Assembly (NCBI GenBank): GCA_033032865.1
Contig: JAWHQI010000276.1
Location: forward strand, 1,736,001-1,800,000
Length of the DNA: 64,000 bases
Direction: 5' to 3'
Source of the DNA: Dactylorhiza incarnata
Lineage: Eukaryota; Streptophyta; Magnoliopsida; Asparagales; Orchidaceae
Made by a program: the position numbers and the translations under genes. Shown here in pieces: positions 43,099-55,463 of this stretch; position 1 is the first letter of the stretch; every line of letters starts with the position of its first letter. The notes under the pieces are model-generated. The model saw only the letters and a program-made list of their open reading frames with translations, had not been told where the DNA came from and ran no database searches.

Positions 43099-43497
43099 GA
43101 GGTAAGATCCTTGAAGGATTTGAGTTGTAGGTCATGGAGAGCCTGAGATGTACGACCTTTGTGACTGAGTTGTAGGGTTCCTGGAACCTGAGGTAGAATC
43201 CTTGAAGGATCTGAGTTGTAGGGCATGAAGAGCCTGAGATGTAGGGCCCTTGTGCCTAAGTTGTAGAAACATTGTAAGAGATCTGAGTTTTGGTGGAGAT
43301 TGCTGATTCTAGCACACTGCTAGATAGGCGCAGAAGGACAATGGTGTACTCTAGACACATTGTCTAGGGGAACAACTATAAATCTGGTTACTTTGTGTGC
43401 TGGCTTGGTGATTGTTTACTGGTTTTGTCTTCTCAAGCTGACCAAGTCTGAAATTCTAAGAGACCCAACAAGTTTTAAAGCTCATATTCACCCCCTC
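43099..43497 (+). repeat. Z2: partial Sirevirus LTR, plus strand
   Basis: Ends TATTCACCCCCTCTAG like other Sirevirus LTRs and has a TATA box (ACTATAAATC) near 43375. It includes short palindromes ATCCTTGAAGGAT and GGTTCCTGGAACC and a roughly 91-bp partial duplication. At 43497 it stops abruptly inside the LTR end and joins mid-gag of element G. The second copy, 62533-62961, continues to a proper LTR end and a primer site, so this junction is a rearrangement. Confidence 0.75.
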
Positions 43498-45016
43498 TAG
43501 ATGTTGATGGTATGTACACGCGCTTCACCAAGATCGTCAATGCCTCAAAAGCTGTTGGAAAGACTTTCTCAAATGTCGACTTGGTCCGTAAGATCCTTCG
43601 TTCTCTTCCTCCAAAATTCAACCCGAAGGTGACGGCTATTTCAGAGTCGCACAACTTAAGGACGCTCCAAGTTGAGAGCCTCATTGGGAATCTCAAAACC
43701 CATGAGTTAGAACTCAAAATCCAACATGATGAATACAGCAAGGAGCCAAAGAAGAAGGCGTTGGCACTAAAATCAAAGAAAGAGTGCCAAGAGGATGAGG
43801 ATGAAGATGAAGAAAGTCTTTTGGTGAAGAACTTCCGAAAGTTCATGCGAAATCCGGAAAGGCGAAACACTTTCCGGAATTTATCCAAAAAGGTGAAAGA
43901 TGGAAAGGGTCATCTTCAAAGAAAGAAAAAGAGAGCGGCAATGAAGAAGAGAGACCTCCACCGGAATGCTATCATTGTAGGAAGACGGGGCACATAAGGA
44001 GCCAATGCACAAAATTCTTGAAGGAGAAAAAGGAGAAACAGCACAAAGGGAAAGAAAAGAGGAAGGTGCTAAAGGCAAAGACATGTGATGACTCCTCTTC
44101 CTCCTCCTCCGAAGAATCAAGCCGGTCTTCATCAAGCGAAGATGAGGAAGCAAAAATGTGCCTCATGGGATGTGGAAACGACGGCGACAGCACCAGTGTT
44201 CCTAGTGACACTGAGGTAACTCCTCCCACTTATGATGAATTGTTTAATGAATTTCTTGAAACTTGCAAAGCTTTTGATAAAAATATGAAAGATAGTATTT
44301 TATTAAATCGTGAAAATGAATCTCTTATTAAAGAAAATCAAAAGCTTTCCAAAAAGGTAATTGTTTTAGAAAAGAGAAAGGTTTCTTGCCAAGAATGTGA
44401 TCACTCCACTAAATTGGCAAAAGATATAGAATAGTCACTTTCTAAAGCCCTCTCTCATGCCAAAACTCTTACAAAAGAGAAGGGGGAATTAGAAAGGAAA
44501 TTAGAAGCCTCTCTTTTGCAAATAAAAAATAATAAAAAAGGTTTTGAAAATAGGTGTGTCATGCTTGTGAAAGAAAATTCTTTACTTAAAGCACAAGTTC
44601 AAGATCTCACCATGGCCATTAAAAAATTTGGAATAGGCCAAAAATCACTGGACATGATTTTAGGGAACCAGTGCCATGGTTCTAGAAAGTTTGGGCTCGG
44701 ATATCGAGGAGAGTGCTACCGCGCGACGCTAGCCACTAACACCGGCGCTAACACCTCATACCAGAAACCTGAAATTTCTTTTTTAAAATGCTTTCCTTCT
44801 GTAAATCAAATTTATTCCAGCATGAAAATTTTCCAGAAAAGGGTTTCAACCCCCTTTATTTTGTGTGCAAATTGTTATAGGTTGGGTCACACAACTAGTT
44901 CTTATAGGAAAATAAAACAAAATACTTTAAAGCAAATCTGGGTACCTAAGGCTTCCATTTATTCTATGGGAGGTTCCACTTGGGTATCCGGATCTTTACT
45001 CTCATCTTCTTTCTAG
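43498..45016 (+). pseudogene. Gag C-terminal part of Sirevirus G
   Basis: The reading opens at MYTRFTKIVNASKAVGKTF and VRKILRSLPPKFNPKVTAI, the second half of the copia Gag helical domain. A frameshift lies near 43900, then a zinc knuckle CYHCRKTGHIRSQC (about 43970-44010), a Lys-rich and Ser/Asp/Glu-rich stretch, and a coiled coil (44220-44640) with a TAG at 44432. After FGLGYRGE comes a second knuckle-like CANCYRLGHTTSSY. The frame ends at 45014. The first half of Gag and the 5' LTR are absent because of the junction at 43497. Gag would form the particle; this copy cannot. Confidence 0.82.
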
Positions 45017-45046
45017 ATCTGCAGACAGGCTAAAGACAATGAAGAC

Positions 45047-46321
45047 GTGTGGTACTTGGATTCAGGATGCTCTAAGCACATGACGGGCAATAAAGCTAAG
45101 TTCCTTAGCCTAGAAAAGAAGAAGGGAGGGATCGTGACGTTTGGTGACAACGGAAAAGGAAGGATCATGGGAATTGGTACAGTTGGTAACGAATCCTTCA
45201 CTATATCAAATGTTCTTTATGTAAAAGGGCTAAAACATAATCTTATTTCAATTAGCCAATTATGTGATAAAGGATTAGATGTTTTATTTGAATCTTCTAC
45301 TAATCTATGCAAAATATCTAATCCTATTACAAACAATATTTTACTAACTGCACCAAGAATACACAATGTTTATATAGTTTCATTTCATGATCTTTCAAAA
45401 TCATCTTTAAAATGTTTTATTACCAAAAATGATGAACTTGAACTTTGGCATAGAAGGCTAGGACATGCTAGCACAAAGCTTATTGTAAAACTTGCCAAAA
45501 GAGATTTAATTAGAGGATTGCCTAGATTAAATGGAAATTTACCTTCACTTTGTTCACCATGTCAAAAAGGTAAAATTACTAGATCCTCTTTCAAAAGTAA
45601 AAATGTTATTTCTACTACAAGACCTTTGCAATTAATTCATATGGATCTTTTTGGTCCCGTTAGCACCGCAAGTCTTGGTGGTAGATTATATACATATGTT
45701 TTAATAGATGATTTTTCTAGATATTGTTGGACAATATTTCTCTCATCCAAATCTGAAGCGTTTTGTGAATTTTCAAAATTATGTACACGTATTAAAAATG
45801 AAAGTGATCTAACAATTAAATGCATTTGCTCGGATCATGGAGGAGAATTTGAAAATGAAAAATTTACATCTTATTGTGATTTGTTAGGCATAAAACATGA
45901 TTTCTCCGCACCACGCACACCACAACAAAATGGTGTTGTAGAAAGAAATAATAGGACACTTCAAGAGCTAGCACGCACTATGTTATGTGAATATAAATTA
46001 CCTAAGTCATTTTGGGCCGAAGCTGTAAACACATCATGTTATGTTATAAATAGAATCATGCTTCGTCCATCTTTAAATCTCACACCATATGAACTTTATT
46101 TTCAAAAGAAGCCTAATGTATCTTACTTCAAAGTTTTCGGTTGTAAATGCTTTATTTTAAATACAAAAGATAGCTTGGGAAAGTTTGATGAAAAATGTGA
46201 TGAAGGAACATTTCTTGGATACTCTTCAACTAGTAAAGCTTATAGAGATTTTAATAAAAGAACTAGAAAAGTTGAAGAGTCAATTAATGTGAAATTTGAT
46301 GAGCTTGTTCCTTGTATATAA
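45047..46321 (+). CDS. Protease and integrase segment of Sirevirus G
   Basis: 424 codons, open. Protease active site WYLDSGCSKHMTG at residues 2-14. Gag-pre-integrase zinc region ELWHRRLGHASTKLIVKLAKRD...CSPCQKGK. Integrase core: HMDLFGPVS, ICSDHGGEFEN and FSAPRTPQQNGVVERNNRTL provide the catalytic D, D and E. The C-terminal part (KVFGCKCFILNTKDSLGKFD, GTFLGYSSTSKAY) is the copia integrase tail. The enzyme would insert element DNA into the nuclear genome. The domain looks intact, but it is part of a broken polyprotein: TAA at 46319 follows VPCI. Confidence 0.88.
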   Translation: MWYLDSGCSKHMTGNKAKFLSLEKKKGGIVTFGDNGKGRIMGIGTVGNESFTISNVLYVKGLKHNLISISQLCDKGLDVLFESSTNLCKISNPITNNILLTAPRIHNVYIVSFHDLSKSSLKCFITKNDELELWHRRLGHASTKLIVKLAKRDLIRGLPRLNGNLPSLCSPCQKGKITRSSFKSKNVISTTRPLQLIHMDLFGPVSTASLGGRLYTYVLIDDFSRYCWTIFLSSKSEAFCEFSKLCTRIKNESDLTIKCICSDHGGEFENEKFTSYCDLLGIKHDFSAPRTPQQNGVVERNNRTLQELARTMLCEYKLPKSFWAEAVNTSCYVINRIMLRPSLNLTPYELYFQKKPNVSYFKVFGCKCFILNTKDSLGKFDEKCDEGTFLGYSSTSKAYRDFNKRTRKVEESINVKFDELVPCI

Positions 46322-47625
46322 AGAGTTTTCGCAGGCAAAGAAGATGATCTATTACCTCCTTTGGAGCATGGTGATGAAGGACCTTCCAAAGAAGAAGAAG
46401 AGGAGGCCAAGAAAGATAAATATGTACCTCCAAGCATCTTAAAATTCACAAAGGATCATCCACGGGAACTTATAATTGGTGAACCATCCATCGGGGCAAG
46501 AACTCGCTCTTCTCTTCATGAATCTTATTCAAATGTTTGCTTTGTTTCCGAAATAGAACCAAAAAACGTTTCTACTGCTTTAAACGATGAATTTTGGTTT
46601 TTGGCTATGAATGAAGAGTTAGAATAATTTGAGCGACATAATGTTTGGAAATTAGTAGAAAGACCATCTAATCACCCGGTTGTAGGCGTAAAATGGATTT
46701 TCAAATATAAATTAGATGGTGAGTCTAGAATATCTAGAAATAAAGCACGCTTAGTAGCACAAGGATATTCACAAATCGAGGGGATAGATTTTGATGAATC
46801 TTTTGCACCCATAGCTAGATTGGAGTCTATAAGAATTTTTCTAGCATTTGCAAGCTTTAAAAGAATAAAACTATTTCAAATGGATGCGAAAAGTGCGTTT
46901 CTAAATGGTTTTGTAAAAGAAGAAGTTTATGTTGAACAACCCCCCGGTTAGATTAATGAAAAGTTTCCAAATCATGTTTATAAACTAGAAAAAGCGCTTT
47001 ATGGTTTAAAACAAGCGCCCCGTGCATGGTATGAAAGACTTACATCATTTTATTAAAGCACGGTTATATTATGGGAAGTGCGGATAATACTCTCTTCATT
47101 AAGCACAACAATGATGATATAATTATTTTACAAATATATGTTGATGATATTATTTTTGGATCTACTAATGAAGAGATGTGTAAAGAAGTTATTTTAGTGA
47201 TGAAAAATGAATTTGAAATGAGTCTTGTAGGAGAACTTTCTTATTTCCTTGGTTTTCAAATATCACAAATAATTGATGGTATCTTTGTATGTCAAACTAA
47301 ATATGTCCATGATATGCTTAAACGTTTTGAATTTGAAAACCTTAAACATGCTTCTACACCAATGAGTGCATCACTAAAATTAGGAAAAGATGAATCAGGA
47401 ACTCCTATAGATCAAACTTTATATAGAAGTATGATAGGATCTCTACTTTATCTAAGTGCAACTAGACCCGATATTATGTTTGTCGTATGCTTATGTGCTC
47501 GATTTCAAGCCAATCCAAAAGAATCTCATTTAAAAGCGGTAAAACGAATTTTTAGATATCTCATTGGGTCATCTAGATTAGGATTATGGTACCCACATAA
47601 CGATTCATTTACATTGCATGGCTAT
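46322..47625 (+). pseudogene. Reverse transcriptase of Sirevirus G, interrupted
   Basis: An acidic linker (46361-46440) leads into reverse transcriptase: ALNDEFWFLAMNEELE, stop at 46625, [60 protein letters not shown], a second stop at about 46949 and [17 protein letters not shown] frameshift near 47050 precedes 47071-47628, which carries catalytic QIYVDDIIFGST, GELSYFLGFQIS and SLLYLSATRPDIMF. RNase H opens at LHGY (47625), where element H is inserted; SDSDYAGCS continues at 58673 in the same frame. Confidence 0.88.
47621..47625. repeat. Target-site duplication of H, left copy
   Basis: GCTAT, matched exactly at 58668-58672. Confidence 0.92.
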
Positions 47626-49534
47626 TGATGGTTTAAATTTAAAGAGATTTGCAAAACCTTTCTTGTGATGTGATTAGAGTTAAGCGGGCATTTTCGAGGA
47701 GTTCCGCGAGTACTCCTACTTCGAGAAACTGACCGTTATCCTACTTCGATGAATAGAAGTAACGGTCTTTTCTTCTTTCGAAATATCGACGATTACGCCT
47801 CGGCTACGGCGCCGAATTCTCTAAATATGTGTAAATAGAAAAGGAGAGGGTTTTGCAAGTTTTTGTAATTGTATATCCAAAATATTCTTTCGATGAAGGC
47901 AAGTGCACCTTATCGCGTATAGTATAGGATATTTAATAGAAAATATCAAGGTCGTATTTTTCCAAGAACGTGTTGATTATTTTTACTTTTTAAGAACGCG
48001 CTATTATTTTATCGATGAAACGAGCGATTAGTTTTATAAAATTTAAAGAGCGATGACGATGATTAATTAAGCGATTGCGTGCGTTAGTAAAAACAAAGAA
48101 AAGATAAGTGCAATCCCTACCTAAATAGGTAGATGGGAAATAAATACGGTGCAAGTTCTACCCAAATGGGTAGACGGGAAATAAAAGCAATCTCTACCCA
48201 AATAGGTAGAGGGGAAATAAATGCGTGAGCAAGTTCTACCCAAACGGGTAGACGGGAAATAAATGCGTGACAATAATAAAAGCTACGCTACTAAATTGAA
48301 AGCTAAATTAAACTAAACTATGAAATAAATTACTCTCATACACTCACACACACAACAATAAGTAAAACTAAATTAAAATAAAAATTAAAAACAAAATTTA
48401 TCCACCTACACACACACACACACTTACAATAAATGAAAAACTAAATTAAAAACAAAAGACAATAAAACACTAACTCATACACTCACACACACTTACTTAA
48501 AGGAAAAGATGAACAACATAAAAGAAATTTAAGAACAAAGAAGAACTTTGATATATATGTATAATAGAGATTACAACTTTTTCAAGAAAGTCTAACTTGG
48601 AGAGCCCAAACTAGGGCTTAGGAAACACACAAACAAACTCACATAAACAATCAAGAAAAACACTTAGACAGGAACACTCAAAAACTCACAAGAACAACAC
48701 TTAATTAGGTTCTAACTTTTATGAACCTTAAAAAAAAGCAAAGACCCTCATATTTATAGCCAAAAAGAGGGCTGCAAATACTAGTAAAAAAGGAGCTGGC
48801 AGGGCTGCTGGCTGGAAGACTTGAGTGGTTGGCAACTTTGACTTGAGAGTTGGTTGGGTGCAGATAGAAGCTGGCAGGTTCTAGAAGAAGAGAGGTGGAA
48901 GGTGAGCTGGCATGTGAGCTGCGGTTCTGGGCTGGTCTCAGCGATTCTGGGCTGGTCTCAGCGGTTTGGCCTGCGGGTAGCGGGCTGCGGGATTAAATCC
49001 AGGCAAAAATGCGCTGGCCTGGTTTCGATCCCGTGCCACTAAGAAAGGCTAAGCAGACCATAACCACTAAGCCAAGCGCTCATATCTGTAAGCACAAGAA
49101 CTATATTATATATTATATATATATACAGAATTTTTATATTAATACATATTCAATAACTAACTTAATTATATTCAATAAATATTTACATATATTTTTAAAT
49201 ACTTTATATATATATTTACATATATATTTAAATACTGTATATATATTTAAATACTGTATATATATTTACATATATATTTAAATACTTTATATATATATTT
49301 ACATATATATTTAAATACTTTATATATATATTTACATATATATTTAAATACTTAAATATATATATTTACATATATATTTAAATACTTAAATATTTCCTTT
49401 TTACATATAAATATATAAATAAAAAAAAGATCTAAAACAAATCATTTATTCAATAATTTATATGAAATATGTACAATATTACTTAAAACTATGCTAAAAA
49501 CTAGACTAAAATATGTATAATTTACTGTTCATCA
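47626..49534 (-). repeat. 3' LTR of Athila element H
   Basis: TGATGGTTTA to TTGTTCATCA-type end (CTGTTCATCA). Minus-strand TATA box near 48754-48764. It contains repeated TACCCAAANNGGTAGA phrases (48118-48255), a tRNA-like unit (49011-49080) and an AT-rich minisatellite of about 33-bp units (49190-49400). No gene. Confidence 0.93.
49011..49080 (-). other. tRNA-like pol III promoter unit in the 3' LTR of H
   Basis: The minus strand has an A-box-like TGGCTTAGTGG and, about 40 bases on, a B-box-like GGATCGAAACC (one mismatch to GGTTCGANNCC). The spacing fits a tRNA. GCGCT at the 5' end pairs with AGCGC at the 3' end, and TTTTT follows directly, like a pol III terminator. The T arm and anticodon arm do not fold well, so it is a tRNA-derived or SINE-like remnant and not a working tRNA. 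Confidence 0.5.
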
Positions 49535-51104
49535 AACACCCCCATACATAAGCTTTTGCTATTCCAAGGAAAAAGTAAGAGATACCCCTAAGACATTAAT
49601 AGAATTTCTAATTTACCAAAATTTTATTTAATCGAAAGTAAGCATGAAATAAATTTAGGAGATTAAAAGAGGTAAGTCCAACATCGTGATAATGATTTAA
49701 AAAGAGCGAAAAAGATTTAGCCATCAAGACTTCTAAAGTTAGCTAAGTAGCGACCTAAATAATTGTAATAATTAGCACCATGATTAGAATAAAATTATAT
49801 GAACTTTAACTTTTTAAAGAAATTTTCTTAGAATAATTAAAACTTACTAATTATGCTCTCTTAATTTTTTCATTTATATCTAGTTTTCAATTTGATTGGC
49901 TGGGGGGTAGGGGGAGCATGGTAGGAGAAGAGACTTTGATTTGGTGGTGATGGATTGTATCCTCTCACCCCACTCAATTTTTTTTTCTTGCTTGGATAGA
50001 GAAGGGAACTAAATCTTATTCCCAAATATATTTTTTTTCTTCATCTCAAAAAAAAAACCCAATGCCTATGTTTACGGAACGAAATCTTATTCCCATTGAC
50101 ATAAGATCTTTTCCTTTAATTAATTGGGTGTCTATGTTTACGGAATGAAATCTTATTCCCCTTGACATAAGATCTTTTAAAATAATATACAAAGAAAGGG
50201 GATGTAAGGGGTTTAGAAATTTCTAGATTTTATAAATTAAGAAAAATTTTGAGAGCAAGTTTTAGTAGGTTTAAAACATTCCTAAAGTTTCACAAGTTTG
50301 GAGTAGGAATAATTAAATTCTAAAGATGGTCTGCCAAAATAATGCAACAAGAAGCTATTTAGGGTAAACTTGAAGTAGTGCTAAAAAGTTTATTCTAAAT
50401 TAAATTAAAAACACAATATATTATTTACATCTAAAATTTCATGAATCTAAATCTTACAAACTATGAGAAGAATAAAGGTTTTGGCGAATCAAAAATAATG
50501 AAAAATACTTATAGGTAAACTCAAACTAATTTTGAGAAATACAAAGCTAAGTAGGGGTTTTTATTATATTTTTTGGGATTTTATCATTTCGTTTTGTTTT
50601 GTTTTTGTTTTTTTTTTATTTGAATTTTGGAGTTTTTGGAATTTTTTGGATTTTTCTAAATATTTACAAAGTATGATATAATTTTTTTTTATTTTTGTGG
50701 TTTTTATAATTTTTTTGGATTTTTCTAAATATTTACAAAGTATGATATTTTTTTTATTTTTGTGGTTTTTATAATTTGTTTTTATTTTTCTAAATATTTA
50801 CAAAGTATGATATAATTTTTTTGATTTTTGTTGTTTTTTTAATTTCTTTGGATTTTTCTAAATATTTACAAAGTTTGAAGAACAGAAAAAGAGACCCCCA
50901 TACTTAAAACCCAACATTGTCCCCAATGTTGTAATTTAAGTATGAAGAAGTAAAAAAAAGGAAAATGCAGTTTGTAAAAAATTAAAGACGAGAAAATGCA
51001 AGAAAACCCTGCAAAAATAAAGTAGACAAAGGTAAGAATATTAGATAAATATGGGGTGCCTCCTATGAGCTCTTTGTTTATCGTCGCGTAGCTTGACAAG
51101 TTTA
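49535..51104 (-). other. 3' region of Athila element H, AT-rich, with hairpin and polypurine tract
   Basis: No gene. The minus strand reads TTATGTATGGGGGTGTT just before the 3' LTR (49535-49555), the likely polypurine tract. A second GTATGGGGGTC lies at 50893-50905, next to a two-part hairpin (50899-50944). T-rich repeats with TTTTTGGATTTTTCTAAATA and ATTTACAAAGTATGATAT recur four times at about 50630-50880. Confidence 0.65.
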
Positions 51105-52140
51105 GCGTCTTTTAGATGTTAGGGAGGGGTAAAGATTCGAGTTTACCGTCCATCGGATCGCCCGCCAAATAAAATTTTAAACGATGACCGTTGACTTTAA
51201 ACTCGCATTTTTCATGGTGGGAAATAAGAACGGTGCCATATGGCCAGACCTCTTGGACTGCAAAGGGGCCGGATCATCTGGATTTTAGCTTACCCAGAAA
51301 AAGACGAAGGCGTGAATTAAAAAGAAGGACAAGATCGCCCGGCGCAAATGTTTTTGGAAATTTAATTTTTCGATCGTGATAAAACTTAGAGCGCTATTTA
51401 TAAAATTTATTACTCTCGTAAGTGTTGGCACGCCATTCATCGAGCTCATTTAATTGGAATTTTCTGGATTTGGCCGCTAAGTTCGGATCGAGGTTTAAAA
51501 ATTTTAAAGCCCAAAAAGCGCGGTGCTCTAACTCTACGGGCAAATGGCACGCCTTGCCATAGACTAATCAATAGCGCATACAACCGATGGCAGTCTTGTA
51601 CGCCGTACGATACACCCACAGCGCGTCGTCGAGTTTTAAAGACCAATCTTTCCTATTTGTCGAGACGGTTTTTTCTAAAATGCGCTTGATTTCTCGATTA
51701 ACTACCTCTACTTGGCCGCTAGTTTGGGGGTGATAGGCGGTGGAGAGCTTGTGCGTAACGCCATATTTAGATAATGTTTTTGCAAACTGGGCATTGCAAA
51801 AGTGTGTACCCCTATCACTTACTATAGCGCGCGGCGTACCGAAGCGAGAAAATAATTTTTTGAGAAATTTGACGACGACTCTCGCATCGTTGGTGGGGAG
51901 AGCTTGCGCTTCCGCCCACCTAGATATGTAGTCGACCACCACGAAAATATATCGATTTGTATAAGAAGGAGGTAGGGGGCCTACGAAGTCTATGCCCAAT
52001 AAATTAAAGATTTCGCATTCTAAATAAAAATTTGGGGGCATCTCATCACGAAGAGAGATGTTACCCGACCGTTGGCGGTTATCGCATTTGCTCACATACT
52101 CGTGAGCATATTTAAAGAGAGTGGGCCAATAAAAGCCCAC
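51105..52140 (-). pseudogene. Integrase of Athila element H
   Basis: 51568-52140 encodes the zinc module end ([12 protein letters not shown]) and catalytic core ([43 protein letters not shown]), with the catalytic D, D and E present. A stop at 51568 follows GCMRY. The same homology continues towards 51105 through further stops: [34 protein letters not shown] and FKVNGHRLKFYLAGD, the C-terminal domain. No envelope ORF follows. Confidence 0.86.
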
Positions 52141-52142
52141 CT

Positions 52143-52760
52143 CTAGCGCTTTCCGCGCGGTCCGGTTAGCTTGATAATACCCCCGGCCGGCCCCTCGTGG
52201 CAGTGACGCAATATTTGTGCACCTTCCTCATATGAAACGCATCTCTGCACCACTTGGTCCGCGCAGACGCGAAAGAGAAATGGGTCTTCCCAAAAGTAAA
52301 TTTTCAAATCAGAAAAGAATTTCTTCTTTTGCTGTTTTGAAAAGTCTTTCGGAAAGACCTGCGCAACTAAATAGTTTGCGTAGTCTACGAACCAAGGAGT
52401 GGGAGAAGTTTTTAAATTAGAAAAAGCTAAGAGGCGCTCCTCGAGAAATCTATCGTCTATTTCTAGTTCTACGAGTGCTTCCGCGATTGGGCGCTCTAAA
52501 CGAGAGAGGTGGTCGGCCGCTAAATTTTCAGCTCCCCATTTGTCCCGGATCTCTAGATCAAACTCCTGCAATAGGAGGATCCATCGAAGCAAGCGGGGTT
52601 TGGCGTCCACCATAGCCAATAAATATTTGAGTGCGGAGTGGTCGGTAAAAACGATAATTTTTGAAAGTGTTACGTAGGGCCTAAACTTATCGATTGAAAA
52701 GACGACGGCGAGAAGTTCCTTTTCCGTCATAGTGTAATTAGCCTGTGCGGCTGTGAGCAT
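52143..52760 (-). pseudogene. RNase H and integrase zinc region of Athila element H
   Basis: Same frame as the reverse transcriptase, after the stop. MLTAAQANYTMTEKELLAVV, VFTDHSALKYLLA and ENLAADHLSRLERP are RNase H motifs. After a spacer, [20 protein letters not shown] is the start of the integrase zinc-binding module. A one-base frameshift near 52180, in a CCCCGGCCGGCCCC tract, sends the frame to a stop at 52143; the correct continuation is in the next frame. Confidence 0.86.
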
Positions 52761-52772
52761 TCGAGATGCATA

Positions 52773-53765
52773 CTAGATGGGATGAAAATAATTATTAACA
52801 CGTTGGCCAAGTACGGCTCCCACCGTGATATCGCTCGCATCGCACATAATCTCAAACGGAAGGGACCAATTTGGCGCCACCAGAATTGGAGTATTGATAA
52901 GTTTTTCTTTAATAATATTAAATGCCTCTACGCAGGCGGAATCGAAAATAAAAGGAGATTCCTTCTCCAGGAGGTGGGTTAGCGGTTTCGTTATTTTGGA
53001 AAAATTTTGAATAGACCGCCTGTAAAAACCCGCGTGGACAAGAAAACTCCTAATTGATTTTATATTTGAAGGAGTGGGTAGTTTTTCAATGATTTCGACC
53101 TTAGCCTTGTCTACCTCCATCCCTCTTGCGGAAATCTTGTGTCCGAGAACTAAACCTTCCTGGACCATAAAATTACACTTCGCCCAGTTTAAAACTAGGT
53201 TCGTGTCTTCGCATCGTTGCAGGACTCGATCTAGATTATATAAGCAGTTGGAAAAGGAGTCTCCGAATACGGAGAAGTCATCCATAAAGACTTCCATTTT
53301 GTCCTCTTCGAGCTCTCCAAAGATCGCCAGCATACATCTTTGGAATGTAGTTGGCGCATTGCAGAGACCGAAAGGCATCCTTCGGTATGCGAAGGTGCCG
53401 AAAGGGCACGTGAAAGTCTTTTTCTCCTGGTCTTCGGGGGAGACTGGAATTTGGAAAAATCTCGATAGACCGTCGAGAAAACAATAATATGGATGACCCA
53501 AAAGTGGCTCCAGAATCTGATCGATAAACGGCAATGGAAAGTGGTCCTTCCGGGTGGCATCATTTAACTTTCGGTAGTCGATGCACACCCGCCAACCCGT
53601 AACAGTACGAGTTGGGATTAATTCGTTGTTTTGATTGGCCACTACTGTTAAACCGCCCTTTTTTGGCACGACATATATGGGGCTAACCCACGTGCTGCCC
53701 GATATTGGATAGATAATCCCCGCATCCAATAGTTTTATTACTTCAGCCTTAACGATGTCCCGCAT
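52773..53765 (-). pseudogene. Reverse transcriptase of Athila element H
   Basis: 330 codons, open over most of the domain. VKAEVIKLLDAGIIYPISGS, TWVSPIYVVPKKGG, GWRVCIDYRKLNDATRKDHF, LDGLSRFFQIPVSPEDQEKK, PFGTFAYRRMPFGLCNAPTT and catalytic VFMDDFSVFG are in order, followed by the thumb and connection (GLVLGHKISARGMEVDKAKV) and start of RNase H (FEIMCDASDITVGAVLGQR). The frame ends at a TAG at 52773 where Tyr is expected. The normally conserved YSGYNQI segment here reads LSRFFQI. It would copy element RNA into DNA in the cytoplasm. Confidence 0.9.
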
Positions 53766-53870
53766 ATTCTTGTTAAGTCGTCGCTGAGGCTGGATGGTTT
53801 TGCGAGAATTATCTTCTAAAAATATTTTGTGCGTGCAAAAAGAGAGATTTATCCCCCTAATATCTGAAAT

Positions 53871-54680
53871 CTACCATGCAATTGCACGACGATGCTTAGA
53901 CAGAACGTCCACCAATTCGGATGTTTCCGAATCGGTTAGAGTGGAAGAAATGATAACGGGAAGTTTTGAATTTTTGGAGAGAAAAGCATATTTTAAATGG
54001 TCGGGGAGTTGCTTAAGCTCCAAGACCGGGGGTTCTTCGTAAGATGTGGTGATTTTTAACCCTTTTGAATCAAAAGGCTCGAAAGGCGAATCTAGCGGTA
54101 ATTCGTCTAAAGGAGGGAGATTTTCCTGATCCGATTCGGCTTGCGTTAAAGAAAATAATTCAAAAAGCGAAGAACACTCATCCTCAAACGCGGATTCCAA
54201 ATTAAAACAGGAATCGTCATTCGATAAAGTGTTCCGCATCGATGGATTAATGTGAAGTGTAACTTCATCGTCTCCGACACGAAGGTGGAGGCGACCGTTA
54301 CTTACGTCAATTAATGCACGGGAGGTCGTGAGGAAAGGGCGACCGAGGATAATTGGTACCTCGGCGTCCTCCTCGATGTCGAGGATGACGAAGTCTACCG
54401 GGAAGATAAACTTGTCAACCTTGACCAGAACGTCCTCCACAACCCCGATAGGATACTTTATCGAGCGATCCGCGAGTTGGATGCTCATTTTTGTTGGGGT
54501 TGGTACACCCAAATCTAATTTTTTAAAGAGGGAGAATGGCATCAAATTGATGCTCGCTCCTAGGTCCGCTAGGGCGTATTTTATTAATAAATTGCCAAAA
54601 AGGCACGGGGTGGAGAACATTCCCGGGTCGTTTAATTTAGGCGGCAAATTTATTAAGAAGGACCGCTGAGCATTTCGCAT
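53871..54680 (-). pseudogene. Aspartic protease and linker of Athila element H
   Basis: 269 codons open. YALADLGASINLMPFSL (residues about 34-50) is the protease active site, followed by DFVILDIEEDAEVPIILGRP and FLTTSRALIDVSNGRLHLRV. The second half is an acidic linker leading to the reverse transcriptase (DHLKYAFLSKNSKLPVIISS, LVDVLSKHRRAIAW). A stop at 53871 interrupts at the Trp-x-Ile-Ser-Asp-Ile position that normally continues into reverse transcriptase. The duplicated phrase ACGCGAAATACCCTCGAGCT at 54691 and 54888 shows a local rearrangement between gag and protease. Confidence 0.85.
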
Positions 54681-54881
54681 TTAGTGAAACACGCGAAATA
54701 CCCTCGAGCTTCTTCTTATTAGAAAGGAGCTCCTTGAGGTATTTCGCGTATTTCGGCATCTGAGAGAGTGCGTCGCAGAAGGGGACGTTAATCTGGATTT
54801 GTTTTAAAAAATTTCAAAATTTTTGATAATGTTCGTCCTCCTTCTCTTTATTAATTTTCGATGGATAAGGAATTCGCGGGC

Positions 54882-55463
54882 TCAAAACACGCGAAATACC
54901 CTCGAGCTTCTTCTTATTAGAAAGGAGCTCCTCGATGGAAAATTCGGAGCAACTAAAATTGAAGAAGAGGGTGGAGAGGTCGGAGGCGAAATGCATACCG
55001 TAGGCTCAACCCGTAATGGGGAGACAACCTCCTTGCCGCTTCGAAGGGTTATAACATGGGAATTTTCACGAGGATTCGGCTCGGTATTCCCTGGCAGAGC
55101 TCCGTGAGGCCGCTCGGAGATTATTTTCGCAAGCTGTCCAACCTGCATTTCAAGATTTTTTAGCGATCCGGTAATATTCCGGATATTTGTTTCGTTGGAC
55201 GCGACGTATTTAGCGAAAATTTCCTCGAGCGGGGAAGGTTTTGGAGGAGGTGGCGGATATCCCTGATGGAACCCGTGCGGAAATCCTTGCGGAAATCCTT
55301 GCGGGTTCGCATTTGGGGGCCGCTGCGCATTATTTGGATTACTCCAGGAGAAATTAGGGTGGTTCCTCCAACCCGGATTAAAATTATTACTATAAGGATT
55401 ATTATTAGGGTTGAAGGGGGTCCGAACCGGATTACCGAGGTAATCCACCGTCTCTTCAATTAA

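Noticed and set aside
49011..49080. Functional tRNA gene
   Set aside because: A and B boxes are present, but the T and anticodon stems do not pair well and no clear anticodon loop exists.
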